The position numbers and the translations under genes are program-made. A DNA stretch of 64,000 nt, taken from the NCBI RefSeq assembly GCF_005796185.1, contig NZ_VAHM01000004.1, positions 186,001 to 250,000 on the forward strand. The letters run 5' to 3'. Each line of letters starts with the position of its first letter. The stretch's first letter is position 1. This stretch comes from Pseudarthrobacter sp. NamB4. Its GTDB lineage: Bacteria > Actinomycetota > Actinomycetes > Actinomycetales > Micrococcaceae. Below the pieces are notes generated by a model. It was given only the letters and a program-made list of their open reading frames with translations, was not told the origin of the DNA and did no database searches. Shown piece by piece: positions 44,998 to 62,803 of this stretch.

Positions 44998-45509
44998 GGT
45001 TATCTCTTCCGCTCTGATCCGATGTAAGCCACCAAGGTTATCGTGACCCTGGTCACCTAACTATTCAAACGCGCGGGCCGGCTTGTGCATTCCGCGAAGC
45101 TCAAGGGGACGGGTCCCCTTTGGGGGCAGAGGCGGCTGGCGCTGTTTCCGGGGCGCCGCCGTCGTCCTTCTCCAACGGCCAAGCCCGCCGGCCGTGCATC
45201 AATCAACTGGCCTGACGCTGTAGAACAGGAAAAAACAGGTGCTTGCAATCCGGCCGGACATGGGGTAGACACGTAGGTTGTTTTGCCGTATCGTAGATAT
45301 TTGCGTCTTCCCTGTTTACCTTCAGCCTTCATATAGCGGTGGGCTTCGCCTGGCAGCTGGCAATCAACGTGCCGTAACAACGTCACAGCATAGCCGGTAC
45401 AGGTCCCGGGTCATATAGCGGAACCGGATGGTAGCGCTGTGGAGTCATTCCGCAGGGTGCACAGCGGGGGAGATCTGAAAACGCCTGAAGGTCTGTGGAA
45501 GGATCCCTC
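44998..45509 (+). other. Long upstream region of rpoB
   Basis: About 510 bases without a credible gene. It holds the rpoB promoter at 45243-45271 and then a leader of roughly 230 bases. Short open frames on both strands here lack codon bias and ribosome sites. Confidence 0.6.
45243..45271 (+). promoter_or_regulatory. Promoter of rpoBC
   Basis: TTGCAA (45243-45248) and TAGACA (45266-45271) with a 17-base spacer. A further -10-like TAGATA is at 45294-45299 without a matching -35. Confidence 0.6.
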
Positions 45510-49019
<3,510 letters not shown>

Positions 49020-49023
49020 GGGA

Positions 49024-49053
49024 TACGACGGCGGGCGACCGCCCGCCGTCGTA
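49024..49053 (+). other. Hairpin between rpoB and rpoC
   Basis: TACGACGGCGGGC pairs perfectly with GCCCGCCGTCGTA around GACC. No T run, so not an intrinsic terminator; it may mark an RNA processing site inside the operon. Confidence 0.6.
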
Positions 49054-49119
49054 CATCACCTCCCTCATTCCGCACCCAAAGACTTCAGAGTTTAGAGAAC
49101 AAGAGAGAACAGGGACCAT

Positions 49120-53019
<3,900 letters not shown>

Positions 53020-53033
53020 GAGTTCGTGAACGG

Positions 53034-53082
53034 GCCCCGTCTCCGCAGTGCTTCGGCGCTGGGAGGCGGGGCTCTCCCGTTT
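53034..53082 (+). terminator. Terminator of rpoBC
   Basis: GCCCCGTCTCC and GGAGGCGGGGC, plus inner CAGTGC/GCGCTG around a TTCG tetraloop, form a 17-base-pair stem followed by TCTCCCGTTT. Confidence 0.85.
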
Positions 53083-53084
53083 AA

Positions 53085-53149
53085 CCCAGCTGGCTAGCGC
53101 TAGGTGTCGTTATGAGCCCCATAACGACGCCTGGTGCTATCCAGTTGGG
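53085..53149. repeat. Palindromic intergenic element, copy B
   Basis: A 65-base imperfect palindrome (CCCAGCTGG at one end, CCAGTTGGG at the other) with a central stem GTCGTTATG/CATAACGAC. Its minus strand matches the element at 8518-8574 at about 28 of the first 36 positions. Confidence 0.65.
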
Positions 53150-53472
53150 GGAGGGGCGCCGATTAAGGCGTGGGAGCGGTCCATGCTAGACTTGTTACCA
53201 ATTGTTATTGTGGCAGTGGATGAGTGCGCCGGTACCAGCTGGAAAGCTGAACCAGAGCGACGTTTCCGGTTTGCAGGGTTCTTGTGCAACGTATGCCACA
53301 TTTTTGCATGCCTAGGGAACTGTACGCGCGAGCCGCAGCCAAGGAATGCGATCCGACTATTAAGGCTTCGCCTTCGCCGCCGTGGAGATCTTCTTCAAGG
53401 CCCGGGCGGCGGGGCAACGCAACAAGAGAGTGACCGGAAGCGGCCACTCCGGATAAAACGGAGAACACGAGA
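53150..53472 (+). promoter_or_regulatory. Promoter and long leader of rpsL
   Basis: TTAAGG (53163-53168) and TAGACT (53187-53192, with an upstream TGC extension) are 18 bases apart. The leader to the rpsL GTG would be about 275 bases, unusually long, with no credible gene inside. Confidence 0.5.
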
Positions 53473-53847
53473 GTGCCTACGATTAACCAGCTGGTCCGTA
53501 AGGGCCGCACGCCTAAGGTCTCAAAGACCAAGGCTCCCGCGCTTAAGGGCAGCCCCATGCGCCGCGGTGTTTGCACCCGCGTTTACACCACCACCCCGAA
53601 GAAGCCGAACTCGGCTCTGCGTAAGGTGGCACGTGTGCGCCTCAACGGCGGCATTGAAGTTACCGCCTACATCCCCGGTGTTGGCCACAACCTGCAGGAG
53701 CACTCCATTGTGCTCGTCCGCGGTGGCCGCGTGAAGGACCTCCCGGGTGTTCGCTACAAGATCGTCCGTGGCGCCCTCGATACCCAGGGTGTGAAGAACC
53801 GTAAGCAGGCACGCAGCCGCTACGGCGCAAAGATGGAGAAGAAGTAA
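53473..53847 (+). CDS. rpsL: 30S ribosomal protein S12
   Basis: 124 residues starting at GTG. The decoding-centre loops [13 protein letters not shown] and [11 protein letters not shown] carry the Lys residues at the positions changed in streptomycin-resistant strains, so sensitivity is predicted. First gene of the str operon; rpsG follows after one base. Confidence 0.98.
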   Translation: MPTINQLVRKGRTPKVSKTKAPALKGSPMRRGVCTRVYTTTPKKPNSALRKVARVRLNGGIEVTAYIPGVGHNLQEHSIVLVRGGRVKDLPGVRYKIVRGALDTQGVKNRKQARSRYGAKMEKK

Positions 53848-53848
53848 T

Positions 53849-54319
53849 ATGCCTCGCAAGGGTCCGGCCCCCAAGCGGCCGCTCGTTTCGGATCCGGTCT
53901 ACGGTTCCCCGCTGGTAACCCAGCTCATCAACAAGGTGCTCGTTGACGGCAAGAAGTCCACGGCAGAGCGCATTGTCTACGGTGCCCTCGAAGGCGCACG
54001 CGCCAAGTCCGGGGGCGACCCCGTAGCAGCGCTGAAGAAGGCCATGGACAACGTCAAGCCTTCCCTTGAGGTCCGCTCCCGCCGTGTCGGTGGCGCCACT
54101 TACCAGGTTCCGGTTGAAGTCAAGCCGGGCCGCTCCACCGCTCTCGCCCTGCGGTGGCTGGTTGGCTACTCCAAGGCCCGCCGTGAGAAGACGATGACCG
54201 AGCGGCTCCAGAACGAAATCCTGGATGCCTCCAACGGTCTCGGTGCCGCTGTGAAGCGTCGCGAAGACACCCACAAGATGGCCGAGTCCAACAAGGCCTT
54301 CGCACACTACCGCTGGTAA
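53849..54319 (+). CDS. rpsG: 30S ribosomal protein S7
   Basis: 156 residues, standard. Begins [20 protein letters not shown], with the rRNA-binding [20 protein letters not shown] and the ending AFAHYRW. ATG lies one base after the rpsL stop. S7 nucleates the 30S head. Confidence 0.98.
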   Translation: MPRKGPAPKRPLVSDPVYGSPLVTQLINKVLVDGKKSTAERIVYGALEGARAKSGGDPVAALKKAMDNVKPSLEVRSRRVGGATYQVPVEVKPGRSTALALRWLVGYSKARREKTMTERLQNEILDASNGLGAAVKRREDTHKMAESNKAFAHYRW

Positions 54320-54330
54320 TACTCCCCGGA

Positions 54331-54358
54331 CGCCGCCGGCTCAATAGAGCCGGCGGCG
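54331..54358 (+). other. Hairpin between rpsG and fusA
   Basis: CGCCGCCGGCTC and GAGCCGGCGGCG form a perfect 12-base-pair stem with AATA loop. No T run; transcription probably continues into fusA. Confidence 0.6.
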
Positions 54359-54388
54359 AACGCGTAGTCCATCCCAAAAGGAGACCCC

Positions 54389-56503
54389 GTGGCACAGGAC
54401 GTGCTTACCGACCTTAGTAAGGTCCGCAACATCGGCATCATGGCCCACATTGATGCCGGCAAGACCACCACCACCGAGCGCATCCTGTTCTACACGGGTG
54501 TGAACCACAAGATCGGCGAAACGCACGACGGCGCTTCGACCACCGACTGGATGGAACAGGAAAAGGAACGCGGCATCACCATCACGTCTGCCGCCGTGAC
54601 CTGCTTCTGGGAAAACAACCAGATCAACATCATCGACACCCCCGGCCACGTTGACTTCACGGTCGAGGTTGAGCGCTCCCTGCGCGTCCTCGACGGTGCC
54701 GTTGCCGTGTTCGACGGCAAGGAAGGCGTGGAGCCGCAGTCCGAGACTGTGTGGCGCCAGGCTGACAAGTACAACGTCCCGCGTATCTGCTTCGTCAACA
54801 AGATGGACAAGCTGGGTGCCGACTTCTACTTCACCGTAGACACGATCATCAGCCGCCTCGGTGCCAAGCCGCTGGTCATGCAGCTGCCGATCGGGGCCGA
54901 GAACGACTTCATCGGCGTCGTTGACCTGCTCTACATGCGTGCCCTCGTATGGCCCGGCGACGCCAAGGGCGACGTGACCATGGGTGCGAAGTACGAGATC
55001 CGCGAGATCCCGGCTGACCTCCAGGAAAAGGCCGAGGAGTACCGCGCGAACCTCGTTGAGACCGTCGCCGAGTCCTCCGAGGAACTCATGGAGAAGTACC
55101 TCGAGGGTGAAGAGATCTCGATCGAAGAGCTCAAGGCCGGCATCCGCAAGATGACCATCAACTCTGAGCTGTACCCGATTTTCTGCGGTTCCGCGTTCAA
55201 GAACCGCGGCGTTCAGCCCATGCTCGATGCAGTGGTGGACTACCTGCCGAACCCGCTCGACGTTCCCCCGATGGTCGGCCACGATCCTCGCGACGAAGAG
55301 AAGGAGCTCACCCGCAAGCCTTCCTCTGAAGAGCCCTTCTCAGCACTGGCCTTCAAGATTGCTGCACACCCCTTCTTCGGCCAGCTCACCTTCATCCGCG
55401 TGTACTCAGGTCACGTGGAGGCAGGCGCACAGGTGGTCAACTCCACCAAGGGCAAGAAGGAGCGCATCGGCAAGCTCTTCCAGATGCACGCCAACAAGGA
55501 AATGCCCGTGGAGGGCGCTACCGCCGGCCACATCTACGCAGCCATCGGTCTGAAGGACACCACCACGGGTGACACCCTGTGCGATGCCAACAACCAGATC
55601 GTCCTCGAGTCCATGAGCTTCCCGGAGCCCGTGATCTCGGTTGCCATCGAACCCAACACCAAGGGTGACCAGGAGAAGCTCTCCACGGCCATCCAGAAGC
55701 TCTCCGCTGAGGACCCCACCTTCCAGGTGTCCCTCAACGAAGACACCGGCCAGACCATCATCGCCGGCATGGGCGAGCTCCACCTGGACATTCTGGTGGA
55801 CCGCATGCGCCGCGAGTTCAAGGTCGAGGCCAACGTTGGCAAGCCGCAGGTTGCCTACCGCGAGACCATCAAGCGTGCTGTGGAGCGTCACGACTACACG
55901 CACAAGAAGCAGACCGGTGGTTCAGGCCAGTTCGCAAAGATCCAGATCGCGATCGAGCCGCTGGACACCGCCGAGGGCGAACTGTACGAGTTCGAGAACA
56001 AGGTCACTGGTGGCCGCGTTCCCCGCGAGTACATCCCGTCTGTCGACGCCGGTATCCAGGATGCACTGAACGACGGCGTCCTGGCCGGTTACCCGGTTGT
56101 CGGCATCAAGGCCACGCTGGTTGACGGCGCGTACCACGATGTTGACTCCTCGGAAATGGCGTTCAAGATCGCCGGCCGGATGGCTTTCAAGGAAGCTGCC
56201 CGTAAGGCGAACCCTGTCCTGCTCGAACCCCTGATGGATGTCGAGGTCCGCACCCCTGAGGAATACATGGGTGAAGTTATTGGTGACCTCAACTCCCGCC
56301 GTGGCCAGATGCAGTCCATGGAGGATGCACAGGGCGTCAAGGTCATCCGTGCGCACGTCCCGCTGTCCGGCATGTTCGGATACATCGGTGACCTGCGCTC
56401 CAAGACCCAGGGCCGTGCTGTTTACTCCATGACGTTCAACAGCTACGCCGAGGTCCCGAAGGCTGTTGCCGACGAGATCATCCAGAAGAGCCGCGGCGAA
56501 TAA
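54389..56503 (+). CDS. fusA: Elongation factor G
   Basis: 704 residues; GTG start after AAAGGAG. G1 [16 protein letters not shown]3 DTPGHVDFT and G4 NKMDK are intact, followed by domains II-V including GMGELHLDI. Catalyses GTP-driven translocation and ribosome recycling. Third gene of the str operon. Confidence 0.98.
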   Translation: MAQDVLTDLSKVRNIGIMAHIDAGKTTTTERILFYTGVNHKIGETHDGASTTDWMEQEKERGITITSAAVTCFWENNQINIIDTPGHVDFTVEVERSLRVLDGAVAVFDGKEGVEPQSETVWRQADKYNVPRICFVNKMDKLGADFYFTVDTIISRLGAKPLVMQLPIGAENDFIGVVDLLYMRALVWPGDAKGDVTMGAKYEIREIPADLQEKAEEYRANLVETVAESSEELMEKYLEGEEISIEELKAGIRKMTINSELYPIFCGSAFKNRGVQPMLDAVVDYLPNPLDVPPMVGHDPRDEEKELTRKPSSEEPFSALAFKIAAHPFFGQLTFIRVYSGHVEAGAQVVNSTKGKKERIGKLFQMHANKEMPVEGATAGHIYAAIGLKDTTTGDTLCDANNQIVLESMSFPEPVISVAIEPNTKGDQEKLSTAIQKLSAEDPTFQVSLNEDTGQTIIAGMGELHLDILVDRMRREFKVEANVGKPQVAYRETIKRAVERHDYTHKKQTGGSGQFAKIQIAIEPLDTAEGELYEFENKVTGGRVPREYIPSVDAGIQDALNDGVLAGYPVVGIKATLVDGAYHDVDSSEMAFKIAGRMAFKEAARKANPVLLEPLMDVEVRTPEEYMGEVIGDLNSRRGQMQSMEDAQGVKVIRAHVPLSGMFGYIGDLRSKTQGRAVYSMTFNSYAEVPKAVADEIIQKSRGE

Positions 56504-56567
56504 TCCCTCGGGACTTTTCAACGCGAACAACCTCGGGTGCGCCTGCCGGAATCGGAAAGCGCAGCCG

Positions 56568-56625
56568 GTGCAGATGGCCGGACCGGCCGCAACCATCCGG
56601 TCGGGCCGGATCCGGGCATCTGCAC
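56568..56625 (+). other. Structured spacer between fusA and tuf
   Basis: GTGCAGATG (56568-56576) pairs with CATCTGCAC (56617-56625), enclosing further GC-rich pairing around GGCCGGACCGG. It precedes the tuf promoter and may reduce read-through from fusA. Confidence 0.5.
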
Positions 56626-56666
56626 GAACAGGCTCAAGGCACTAGTATTAGTTCCTGAATCTGCAA

Positions 56667-56696
56667 TTTCACCAATCCAAAGCCCCCAAGTAGACT
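56667..56696 (+). promoter_or_regulatory. Promoter of tuf
   Basis: TTTCAC (56667-56672) and TAGACT (56691-56696), 18-base spacer, giving a leader of about 65 bases before the GTG start. Confidence 0.55.
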
Positions 56697-56765
56697 TGCC
56701 TGAGTTTCTGCCGCGACAAGCGCGGCTGAAAGGTAAGTCATTTGAAAACGTTCTAGGAGGAACCT

Positions 56766-57956
56766 GTGGCAAAGGCAAAGTTCGAGCGGACTAAGCCGCA
56801 CGTTAACATCGGCACCATTGGTCACGTTGACCACGGTAAGACGACGTTGACGGCCGCCATTTCCAAGGTGCTGTACGACAAGTACCCGGATCTCAACGAG
56901 AAGCGCGACTTCGCGTCGATCGACTCTGCTCCCGAAGAGCGTCAGCGTGGCATTACCATCAACATCTCCCACGTGGAGTACCAGACCGAAAAGCGCCACT
57001 ACGCACACGTAGACGCCCCGGGTCACGCTGACTACATCAAGAACATGATCACCGGTGCTGCCCAGATGGACGGCGCGATCCTCGTGGTTGCCGCCACTGA
57101 CGGCCCCATGGCACAGACCCGCGAGCACGTTCTGCTCGCCCGCCAGGTTGGTGTTCCCTACCTGCTGGTCGCGCTGAACAAGGCCGACATGGTTGACGAT
57201 GAGGAACTGCTGGACCTCGTTGAAATGGAAGTTCGTGAGCTCCTGAGCTCGCAGGGCTTCGATGGCGACGAAGCACCCGTCGTTCGCGTTTCCGGCCTCA
57301 AGGCCCTGGAAGGCGACCCCGAGTGGGTCAAGTCCGTTGAGGACCTGATGGCTGCAGTCGACGAGTCTGTTCCGGACCCCGTACGTGACCGCGACAAGCC
57401 GTTCCTGATGCCGATCGAGGACGTCTTCACCATCACCGGCCGTGGCACCGTTGTTACGGGCCGCGCCGAGCGTGGCACCCTCGCCATCAACTCCGAGGTC
57501 GAGATCGTCGGCATCCGCCCGGTCCAGAAGACCACGGTTACCGGTATCGAGATGTTCCACAAGCAGCTCGACGAAGCATGGGCCGGCGAGAACTGTGGCC
57601 TCCTGCTCCGTGGTCTGAAGCGCGACGATGTCGAGCGTGGCCAGGTTGTCGTCAAGCCGGGTTCCATCACCCCGCACACCGACTTCGAGGCCAACGTCTA
57701 CATCCTCTCCAAGGACGAAGGCGGACGTCACAACCCGTTCTACTCCAACTACCGCCCGCAGTTCTACTTCCGTACGACGGACGTTACCGGCGTTATCACC
57801 CTGCCCGAGGGCACGGAAATGGTTATGCCCGGCGACAACACTGAGATGACCGTTGCGCTCATCCAGCCGATCGCAATGGAAGAGGGCCTTGGCTTCGCAA
57901 TCCGCGAAGGCGGCCGCACCGTTGGTTCAGGACGTGTTACCAAGATCATCAAGTAA
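56766..57956 (+). CDS. tuf: Elongation factor Tu
   Basis: 396 residues; GTG after [18 protein letters not shown] (19-28), [12 protein letters not shown] and NKADM are the G motifs. Delivers aminoacyl-tRNA to the ribosome. It has its own promoter besides read-through from fusA and is followed by a strong terminator. No second tuf copy in the window. Confidence 0.98.
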   Translation: MAKAKFERTKPHVNIGTIGHVDHGKTTLTAAISKVLYDKYPDLNEKRDFASIDSAPEERQRGITINISHVEYQTEKRHYAHVDAPGHADYIKNMITGAAQMDGAILVVAATDGPMAQTREHVLLARQVGVPYLLVALNKADMVDDEELLDLVEMEVRELLSSQGFDGDEAPVVRVSGLKALEGDPEWVKSVEDLMAAVDESVPDPVRDRDKPFLMPIEDVFTITGRGTVVTGRAERGTLAINSEVEIVGIRPVQKTTVTGIEMFHKQLDEAWAGENCGLLLRGLKRDDVERGQVVVKPGSITPHTDFEANVYILSKDEGGRHNPFYSNYRPQFYFRTTDVTGVITLPEGTEMVMPGDNTEMTVALIQPIAMEEGLGFAIREGGRTVGSGRVTKIIK

Positions 57957-57973
57957 TTCTTGTTGAACTGAAG

Positions 57974-58012
57974 AACGGCCCCGCTGCAGATGCAGCGGGG
58001 CTGTTCTTTTTG
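57974..58012 (+). terminator. Terminator of tuf
   Basis: GAACGGCCCCGCTGCA with TGCAGCGGGGCTGTTC (one wobble) forms a 16-base-pair stem, followed by TTTTT. Confidence 0.9.
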
Positions 58013-58057
58013 GTTAACCCGTCCCTGATAATCTTGCTGGACCGAAAGGAGATCACC

Positions 58058-58183
58058 ATGAGCTGGCTTATTTTCCTGATCATCATCGTTGCCGTCGTGG
58101 CAGGTGTGTTCTGGGCAAAGAGGTACTTCCGCCACGAGATCGACCGTGCCAAGCGGATCAACCGGGCAAACAAGAACCAGTAG
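58058..58183 (+). CDS. 41-residue membrane peptide
   Basis: MSWLIFLIIIVAVVAGVFWA is a single hydrophobic helix, followed by a strongly basic tail (KRYFRHEIDRAKRINRANKN). GAAAGGAG stands at ideal distance before ATG. It lies after the tuf terminator and converges with the GH1 gene, whose stop is one base away. No recognised family. Too short for most gene callers. Confidence 0.65.
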   Translation: MSWLIFLIIIVAVVAGVFWAKRYFRHEIDRAKRINRANKNQ

Positions 58184-58184
58184 C

Positions 58185-59621
58185 CTAGTCTTTCCTGGCC
58201 TTTCGCGCCCGGCTCAGCGCCTGGTACCAGTAGAAGGACTCCTTGGGGGTTCGCGCCTGGGTTGAAAAATCCACGTGGACCAGGCCGAATCGCTGCGAAT
58301 ATCCGGCTGCCCATTCGAAGTTGTCCATGAGGGTCCAGACGTAGTATCCGCGCAGGTCTACCCCTGCGGCGACTCCGCCTGGCGCCGTTGCATCCAGGGC
58401 TGCCCGCAGGTGTGCTGCTAAGTACTGCACCCGGTCCTCGTCCTGCAGTATCCCGGAAACAGTGTCGGGCTCCGGAAAGCTGGCTCCGCCTTCGGTGATG
58501 TACACCGGCGGAAGGACGTCCCCGTAGCGGTCATGAAGTTCCTTCAGCAGGATGCCCAGATGGTCGGGGGCCACGGGCCACCCGAAACCTGTGCTGCTGT
58601 ATTCCGGGTAACCGACTTCATGGAACGGAAGCCGTGCCACCGCCTTGTGCACATCAGCCGGAATCGACGCCGATCCGGGGCCCAGGGCAACCTTCACCGG
58701 GAAGTAGTAGTTGAGGCCGTAGAAGTCCAGCGGCTGGTGGATGGTGCGCAGATCAGCGTCGGAAATCTTACCAAGGGAGCGCAGCCAGGGCCTGGCATAG
58801 AGGGGGAGTGCCGGGTAGCGGCCCAACAGGACTGGGTCTGCATAAACCCGGTTCATCAGCAGGTCGTAGAGGTGGGCAACCAGCCTGTCGCCGATCTTGC
58901 GGGAGGCAGGACGGACAGGGGCATGCAGGTTGGTAACCCCAATTCCCCCGGCAACGCCGGCTGCCCGCAAGGCCTGCACACCCATGCCGTGAGCCAGAAG
59001 CTGGTGATGGATGGAGGGGAGGGCGTCGAACATCAGGGCCTGGCCAGGCGCGTGCACTCCCAGGGCATAGCCGTTCAGGGTAACGGAGACGGGCTCATTC
59101 AAAGTCACCCACTGCGCCACTCTGTCACCGAAACGTTCACCCGCGGCACTCGCGTACTCGCCGAACCTTTCCGCCGTCTCCCTGTTCAGCCAGCCGCCGC
59201 GATGCTCCAGCGGCAGCGGTGTATCCCAGTGATACAGGGTTGCCATGGGCGAGATGCCGGCAGCAAGCAGCTGGTCGAGCAGCCGGTCGTAGAACTCAAG
59301 GCCCTCCCGGTTGAAGCCGCCGCGGCCTTCGGGCTGGATCCGGGGCCAGGAGAGGGAGAAGCGGTAGGAATCAACCCCCAGGTCCTGCAGCAGGGCGATG
59401 TCCTCCGGCAGCCTGTTGTAGTGGTCGCAGGCGACGGCGGGGGAGTGCCCGTCGACAATGGCTCCCGGCTTTTCCGCGAAGGCGTCCCAGCCGGAGGGGC
59501 CGCGCCCGCCGTCGGACAATGCTCCCTCAATCTGGAAGGCGGCCGCGGCGACTCCCAGCGTGAACGACGGCGGCATGCGGCTCGCCAGTTCCGTCGCCGA
59601 TTCTGTGCTTTCCAGCGTCAT
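58185..59621 (-). CDS. GH1 beta-glucosidase
   Basis: 478 residues, family 1 glycoside hydrolase hydrolysing beta-glucosides or beta-galactosides in the cytoplasm. The acid/base Glu176 is in TLNEPVS, the nucleophile Glu377 in YITEGGAS, where most family members have TENG. An ATG at 59621 matches the family start; longer in-frame starts (59636, 59693) are possible. It is a minus-strand insertion between the str and S10 ribosomal clusters. A LacI-type half-palindrome is upstream. Confidence 0.92.
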   Translation of the reverse strand: MTLESTESATELASRMPPSFTLGVAAAAFQIEGALSDGGRGPSGWDAFAEKPGAIVDGHSPAVACDHYNRLPEDIALLQDLGVDSYRFSLSWPRIQPEGRGGFNREGLEFYDRLLDQLLAAGISPMATLYHWDTPLPLEHRGGWLNRETAERFGEYASAAGERFGDRVAQWVTLNEPVSVTLNGYALGVHAPGQALMFDALPSIHHQLLAHGMGVQALRAAGVAGGIGVTNLHAPVRPASRKIGDRLVAHLYDLLMNRVYADPVLLGRYPALPLYARPWLRSLGKISDADLRTIHQPLDFYGLNYYFPVKVALGPGSASIPADVHKAVARLPFHEVGYPEYSSTGFGWPVAPDHLGILLKELHDRYGDVLPPVYITEGGASFPEPDTVSGILQDEDRVQYLAAHLRAALDATAPGGVAAGVDLRGYYVWTLMDNFEWAAGYSQRFGLVHVDFSTQARTPKESFYWYQALSRARKARKD

Positions 59622-59723
59622 GCCCCTATCATCCATTCGGAAACTATCCGGGGCAATGGGCCTTACACCGCGCTGACCGGTCCCGATTCGCATCTGGCGC
59701 CGATTTCCGGCATACTAGATGAG

Positions 59724-59743
59724 TTGTTCAAGCGCTTCTTCGC
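59724..59743. promoter_or_regulatory. Possible LacI-family operator upstream of the GH1 gene
   Basis: AAGCGCTT (59730-59737) is the self-complementary core favoured by LacI-family regulators, and a minus-strand -10-like TAGTAT lies about ten bases further downstream. The flanks are not symmetric, so confidence is low. Confidence 0.35.
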
Positions 59744-60018
59744 GTCCCGATCCGGATAATGCCGGGTGCCAGGGTCCAAGTTGAAGACCAAACATAACCC
59801 ACTCCCCTGGAATAGCGGATTTGTATGCGTGCCAAGCGCGACACGCCCGACCGCGGGGGTCGGTTGCGCCGGCAAGGTGAGGAACCCGGGTTCATCCGGA
59901 TTCAGTTTGTGCGGCGGGTGGTGGTTACGACCTCAAATGCTTCGGCAGCCATACAACGAGTAAGTGAACAGGGCAGCCCTAACCAGGGGAAGCACAGACT
60001 GAAAGAGAGTCAGGCGAC
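59744..60018 (+). other. Upstream region of the S10 operon
   Basis: About 275 bases that must hold the rpsJ promoter. A possible pair is TTCAGT (59901-59906) with TTACGA (59925-59930), 18 bases apart, but it is weak. The short open frames here do not look coding. Confidence 0.4.
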
Positions 60019-60327
60019 ATGGCGGGACAAAAAATCCGCATCCGGCTGAAGTCATACGACCACGAGGTCATTGACGTTTCAGCACGGAAGATCGTTGAGA
60101 CGGTCACGCGCGCAGGCGCAACGGTAGTCGGCCCCGTGCCGCTGCCCACGGAGAAGAACGTTTACTGCGTGATCCGCTCTCCGCACAAGTACAAGGACAG
60201 CCGCGAGCACTTCGAAATGCGCACGCACAAGCGTCTTATCGACATCATCGATCCCACGCCGAAGGCTGTTGACTCGCTCATGCGTCTCGACCTGCCGGCA
60301 GACGTGAACATCGAAATCAAGCTGTAG
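60019..60327 (+). CDS. rpsJ: 30S ribosomal protein S10
   Basis: 102 residues. Begins [20 protein letters not shown], with the NusB/NusG-contacting loop and [18 protein letters not shown]. First gene of the S10 operon. S10 also acts as NusE in antitermination, which links it to nusG in this window. Confidence 0.98.
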
Positions 60328-60344
60328 GGAGGTGCTGAGAAACT

Positions 60345-60995
60345 ATGACCGCAACCCGTAACGTAAAGGGCCTGCTGGGCACGAAGCTCGGCATGACCCA
60401 GGTCTGGGACGAGAACAACAAGCTCATCCCCGTCACTGTGGTCCAGGCAGATTCGAACGTCATCACCCAGCTGCGCAACGCAGAAGCTGATGGCTATGTC
60501 GCCGTTCAGATCGGCTACGGCCAGATCGATCCCCGCAAGGTCACCAAGCCGCTGGCTGGTCACTTTGAGAAGGCAGGCGTTACGCCTCGCCGCCACGTCG
60601 TCGAACTCCGTACCGCAGATGCTGCCGAGTACGAGCTGGGCCAGGAGCTCTCCGTAGAGGTCTTCGAAGCCGGACAGAAGATCGACGTCATCGGCACCAC
60701 CAAGGGTAAGGGCTTCGCCGGTGTGATGAAGCGTCACGGCTTCCACGGCGTTGGAGCTTCCCACGGTGCCCACAAGAACCACCGTAAGCCCGGTTCAATC
60801 GGTGGCGCATCCACCCCGAGCCGCGTCTTCAAGGGCATGAAAATGGCCGGCCGCATGGGCGCCGTCCGTCACACCACGCTGAACCTCACGGTCCACGCGG
60901 TTGACGTCGAGAAGTCGCTGCTCCTTATCAAGGGTGCCGTTCCCGGTGCCCGCGGCCAGGTCGTACTCGTACGCACCGCCGTGAAGGGAGCCTAG
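60345..60995 (+). CDS. rplC: 50S ribosomal protein L3
   Basis: 216 residues. [14 protein letters not shown] opens the protein, and the extension reaching the peptidyl transferase centre contains [22 protein letters not shown] after a GGGAGGTG site 17 bases downstream of the rpsJ stop. Confidence 0.97.
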   Translation: MTATRNVKGLLGTKLGMTQVWDENNKLIPVTVVQADSNVITQLRNAEADGYVAVQIGYGQIDPRKVTKPLAGHFEKAGVTPRRHVVELRTADAAEYELGQELSVEVFEAGQKIDVIGTTKGKGFAGVMKRHGFHGVGASHGAHKNHRKPGSIGGASTPSRVFKGMKMAGRMGAVRHTTLNLTVHAVDVEKSLLLIKGAVPGARGQVVLVRTAVKGA

Positions 60996-60999
60996 TCCA

Positions 61000-61620
61000 A
61001 TGGCTAACACTGTCCAGGTTGACCTGCCTGCAGAGATCTTCGACGTCCAGACCAACGTGCCGCTGCTGCACCAGGTCGTCGTTGCACAGCTCGCTGCTGC
61101 TCGCCAGGGTACCCACAAGACCAAGACCCGCGCTGAAGTTTCCGGTGCAGGACGCAAGCCGTTCAAGCAGAAGGGCACCGGCCGCGCCCGTCAGGGTTCA
61201 ATCCGTGCTCCGCACATGACCGGCGGTGGCGTTGTCCACGGTCCCACCCCGCGTGACTACAGCCAGCGCACCCCCAAGAAGATGATCGCTGCTGCACTGC
61301 GCGGCGCACTCTCTGACCGGGCCCGCAACGGACGCATCCACGTTGTCGCCGACCTGGTTGAAGGCACCAAGCCCTCCGCCAAGACTGCACTGGCAACACT
61401 GCGTGGCGTTTCCGACCGCAAGAACCTGCTGGTCGTCATCGAGCGTGACAACGATGTTGCTGCACTGTCCGTGCGCAACCTCGCCGGCGTTCACGTTCTG
61501 TACGCAGACCAGCTGAACACCTACGACGTTCTCGTGTCTGATGACGTTGTCTTCACCAAGGCTGCCTACGACGCATTCGTTGCCGCCAAGGCAGCTAAGA
61601 ACGAGGAGGATGCCAAGTGA
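61000..61620 (+). CDS. rplD: 50S ribosomal protein L4
   Basis: 206 residues. The exit-tunnel loop [20 protein letters not shown] (about residues 52-71) is normal, with no insertion or substitution of the kind linked to macrolide resistance that I can recognise. The stop overlaps the rplW GTG by four bases. Confidence 0.97.
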   Translation: MANTVQVDLPAEIFDVQTNVPLLHQVVVAQLAAARQGTHKTKTRAEVSGAGRKPFKQKGTGRARQGSIRAPHMTGGGVVHGPTPRDYSQRTPKKMIAAALRGALSDRARNGRIHVVADLVEGTKPSAKTALATLRGVSDRKNLLVVIERDNDVAALSVRNLAGVHVLYADQLNTYDVLVSDDVVFTKAAYDAFVAAKAAKNEEDAK

Positions 61621-61922
61621 GTGCAGCCACCATCAAGGATCCCCGCGACGTCGTGCTTGCACCCGTCGTGTCCGAAAAGAGCTACGGCCTGATCGATGAG
61701 GGCAAGTACACCTTCCTGGTGGACCCCCGTTCGAACAAGACCGAGATCAAGCTGGCCGTGGAGAAGATCTTCTCCGTCAAGGTCGAATCGATCAACACCA
61801 TCAACCGTGCCGGTAAGCGCAAGCGCACCAAATTCGGATGGGGTACCCGCAAGAACACCAAGCGTGCGATTGTCACCCTCAAAGAAGGCACCATCGACAT
61901 CTTCGGCGGTCCGCTCGCGTAG
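61617..61922 (+). CDS. rplW: 50S ribosomal protein L23
   Basis: 101 residues starting at a GTG inside the end of rpl[21 protein letters not shown] and the loop [20 protein letters not shown] mark L23. It lines the tunnel exit and docks trigger factor and SRP. Confidence 0.96.
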   Translation: MSAATIKDPRDVVLAPVVSEKSYGLIDEGKYTFLVDPRSNKTEIKLAVEKIFSVKVESINTINRAGKRKRTKFGWGTRKNTKRAIVTLKEGTIDIFGGPLA

Positions 61923-61951
61923 CGGAGACCACTTTAACGAGGAAATAAATT

Positions 61952-62791
61952 ATGGGAATCCGTAAGTACAAGCCGACTACCCCGGGCCGTCGTGGCTCGA
62001 GCGTAGCGGACTTCATCGAAATCACGCGGTCGACGCCGGAAAAGTCGTTGGTACGTCCGCTGCCCAAAAAGGGCGGCCGTAACAACACCGGTAAGATCAC
62101 CACCCGTCACAAGGGTGGCGGACACAAGCGCCAGTACCGTCTGATCGACTTCCGTCGCCACGACAAGGACGGCGTTGACGCCCGCGTTGCAGAAATTGAG
62201 TACGATCCGAACCGTACGGCCCGCATCGCGCTCCTGCACTACGTTGATGGCACCAAGCGTTACATCATCGCCCCCAACAAGCTGTCCCAGGGTGACTTCG
62301 TTGAGGCTGGCCCCAACGCTGACATCAAGCCGGGCAACAACCTGCCCCTGCGCAACATCCCCGTGGGTACGGTTATCCACGCGGTTGAACTGCGTCCGGG
62401 CGGCGGCGCCAAGATGGCCCGCTCCGCAGGTGCCTCTGTGCAGCTCGTTGCCAAGGAAGGCCGCTTCGCCCAGCTGCGTCTGCCTTCCGGCGAAATCCGC
62501 AACGTCGACGTGCGCTGCCGCGCAACCGTCGGCGAGGTCGGCAACGCCGAGCAGTCGAACATCAACTGGGGCAAGGCCGGCCGCATGCGGTGGAAGGGCG
62601 TCCGCCCGACCGTCCGTGGTGTCGCCATGAACCCCGTTGACCACCCGCACGGTGGTGGTGAGGGTAAGACGTCCGGTGGACGTAACCCCGTCAACCCCAA
62701 CGGTCAGCGTGAAGGCCGCACGCGCCGCCCCAACAAAGAGAGCGACAAGCTTATTGTGCGTCGCCGTCGTACTGGCAAGAACAAGCGATAG
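61952..62791 (+). CDS. rplB: 50S ribosomal protein L2
   Basis: 279 residues. [16 protein letters not shown] at the start and [20 protein letters not shown] near residue 225 are diagnostic; the His in the latter loop is important for peptidyl transferase assembly. Standard length and position. Confidence 0.98.
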   Translation: MGIRKYKPTTPGRRGSSVADFIEITRSTPEKSLVRPLPKKGGRNNTGKITTRHKGGGHKRQYRLIDFRRHDKDGVDARVAEIEYDPNRTARIALLHYVDGTKRYIIAPNKLSQGDFVEAGPNADIKPGNNLPLRNIPVGTVIHAVELRPGGGAKMARSAGASVQLVAKEGRFAQLRLPSGEIRNVDVRCRATVGEVGNAEQSNINWGKAGRMRWKGVRPTVRGVAMNPVDHPHGGGEGKTSGGRNPVNPNGQREGRTRRPNKESDKLIVRRRRTGKNKR

Positions 62792-62803
62792 GAGCCTGGA
62801 CAC

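Noticed and set aside
45057..45386. Minus-strand frame upstream of rpoB
   Set aside because: It covers the rpoB promoter, has no ribosome site and no family resemblance.
53048..53734. 228-residue frame between rpoC and rpsL
   Set aside because: It crosses the rpoBC terminator, the palindromic element and the promoter region, and overlaps rpsL in another frame.
59825..60049. Open frame overlapping the start of rpsJ
   Set aside because: No ribosome site, no recognisable sequence, and it overlaps the certain rpsJ start in another frame.
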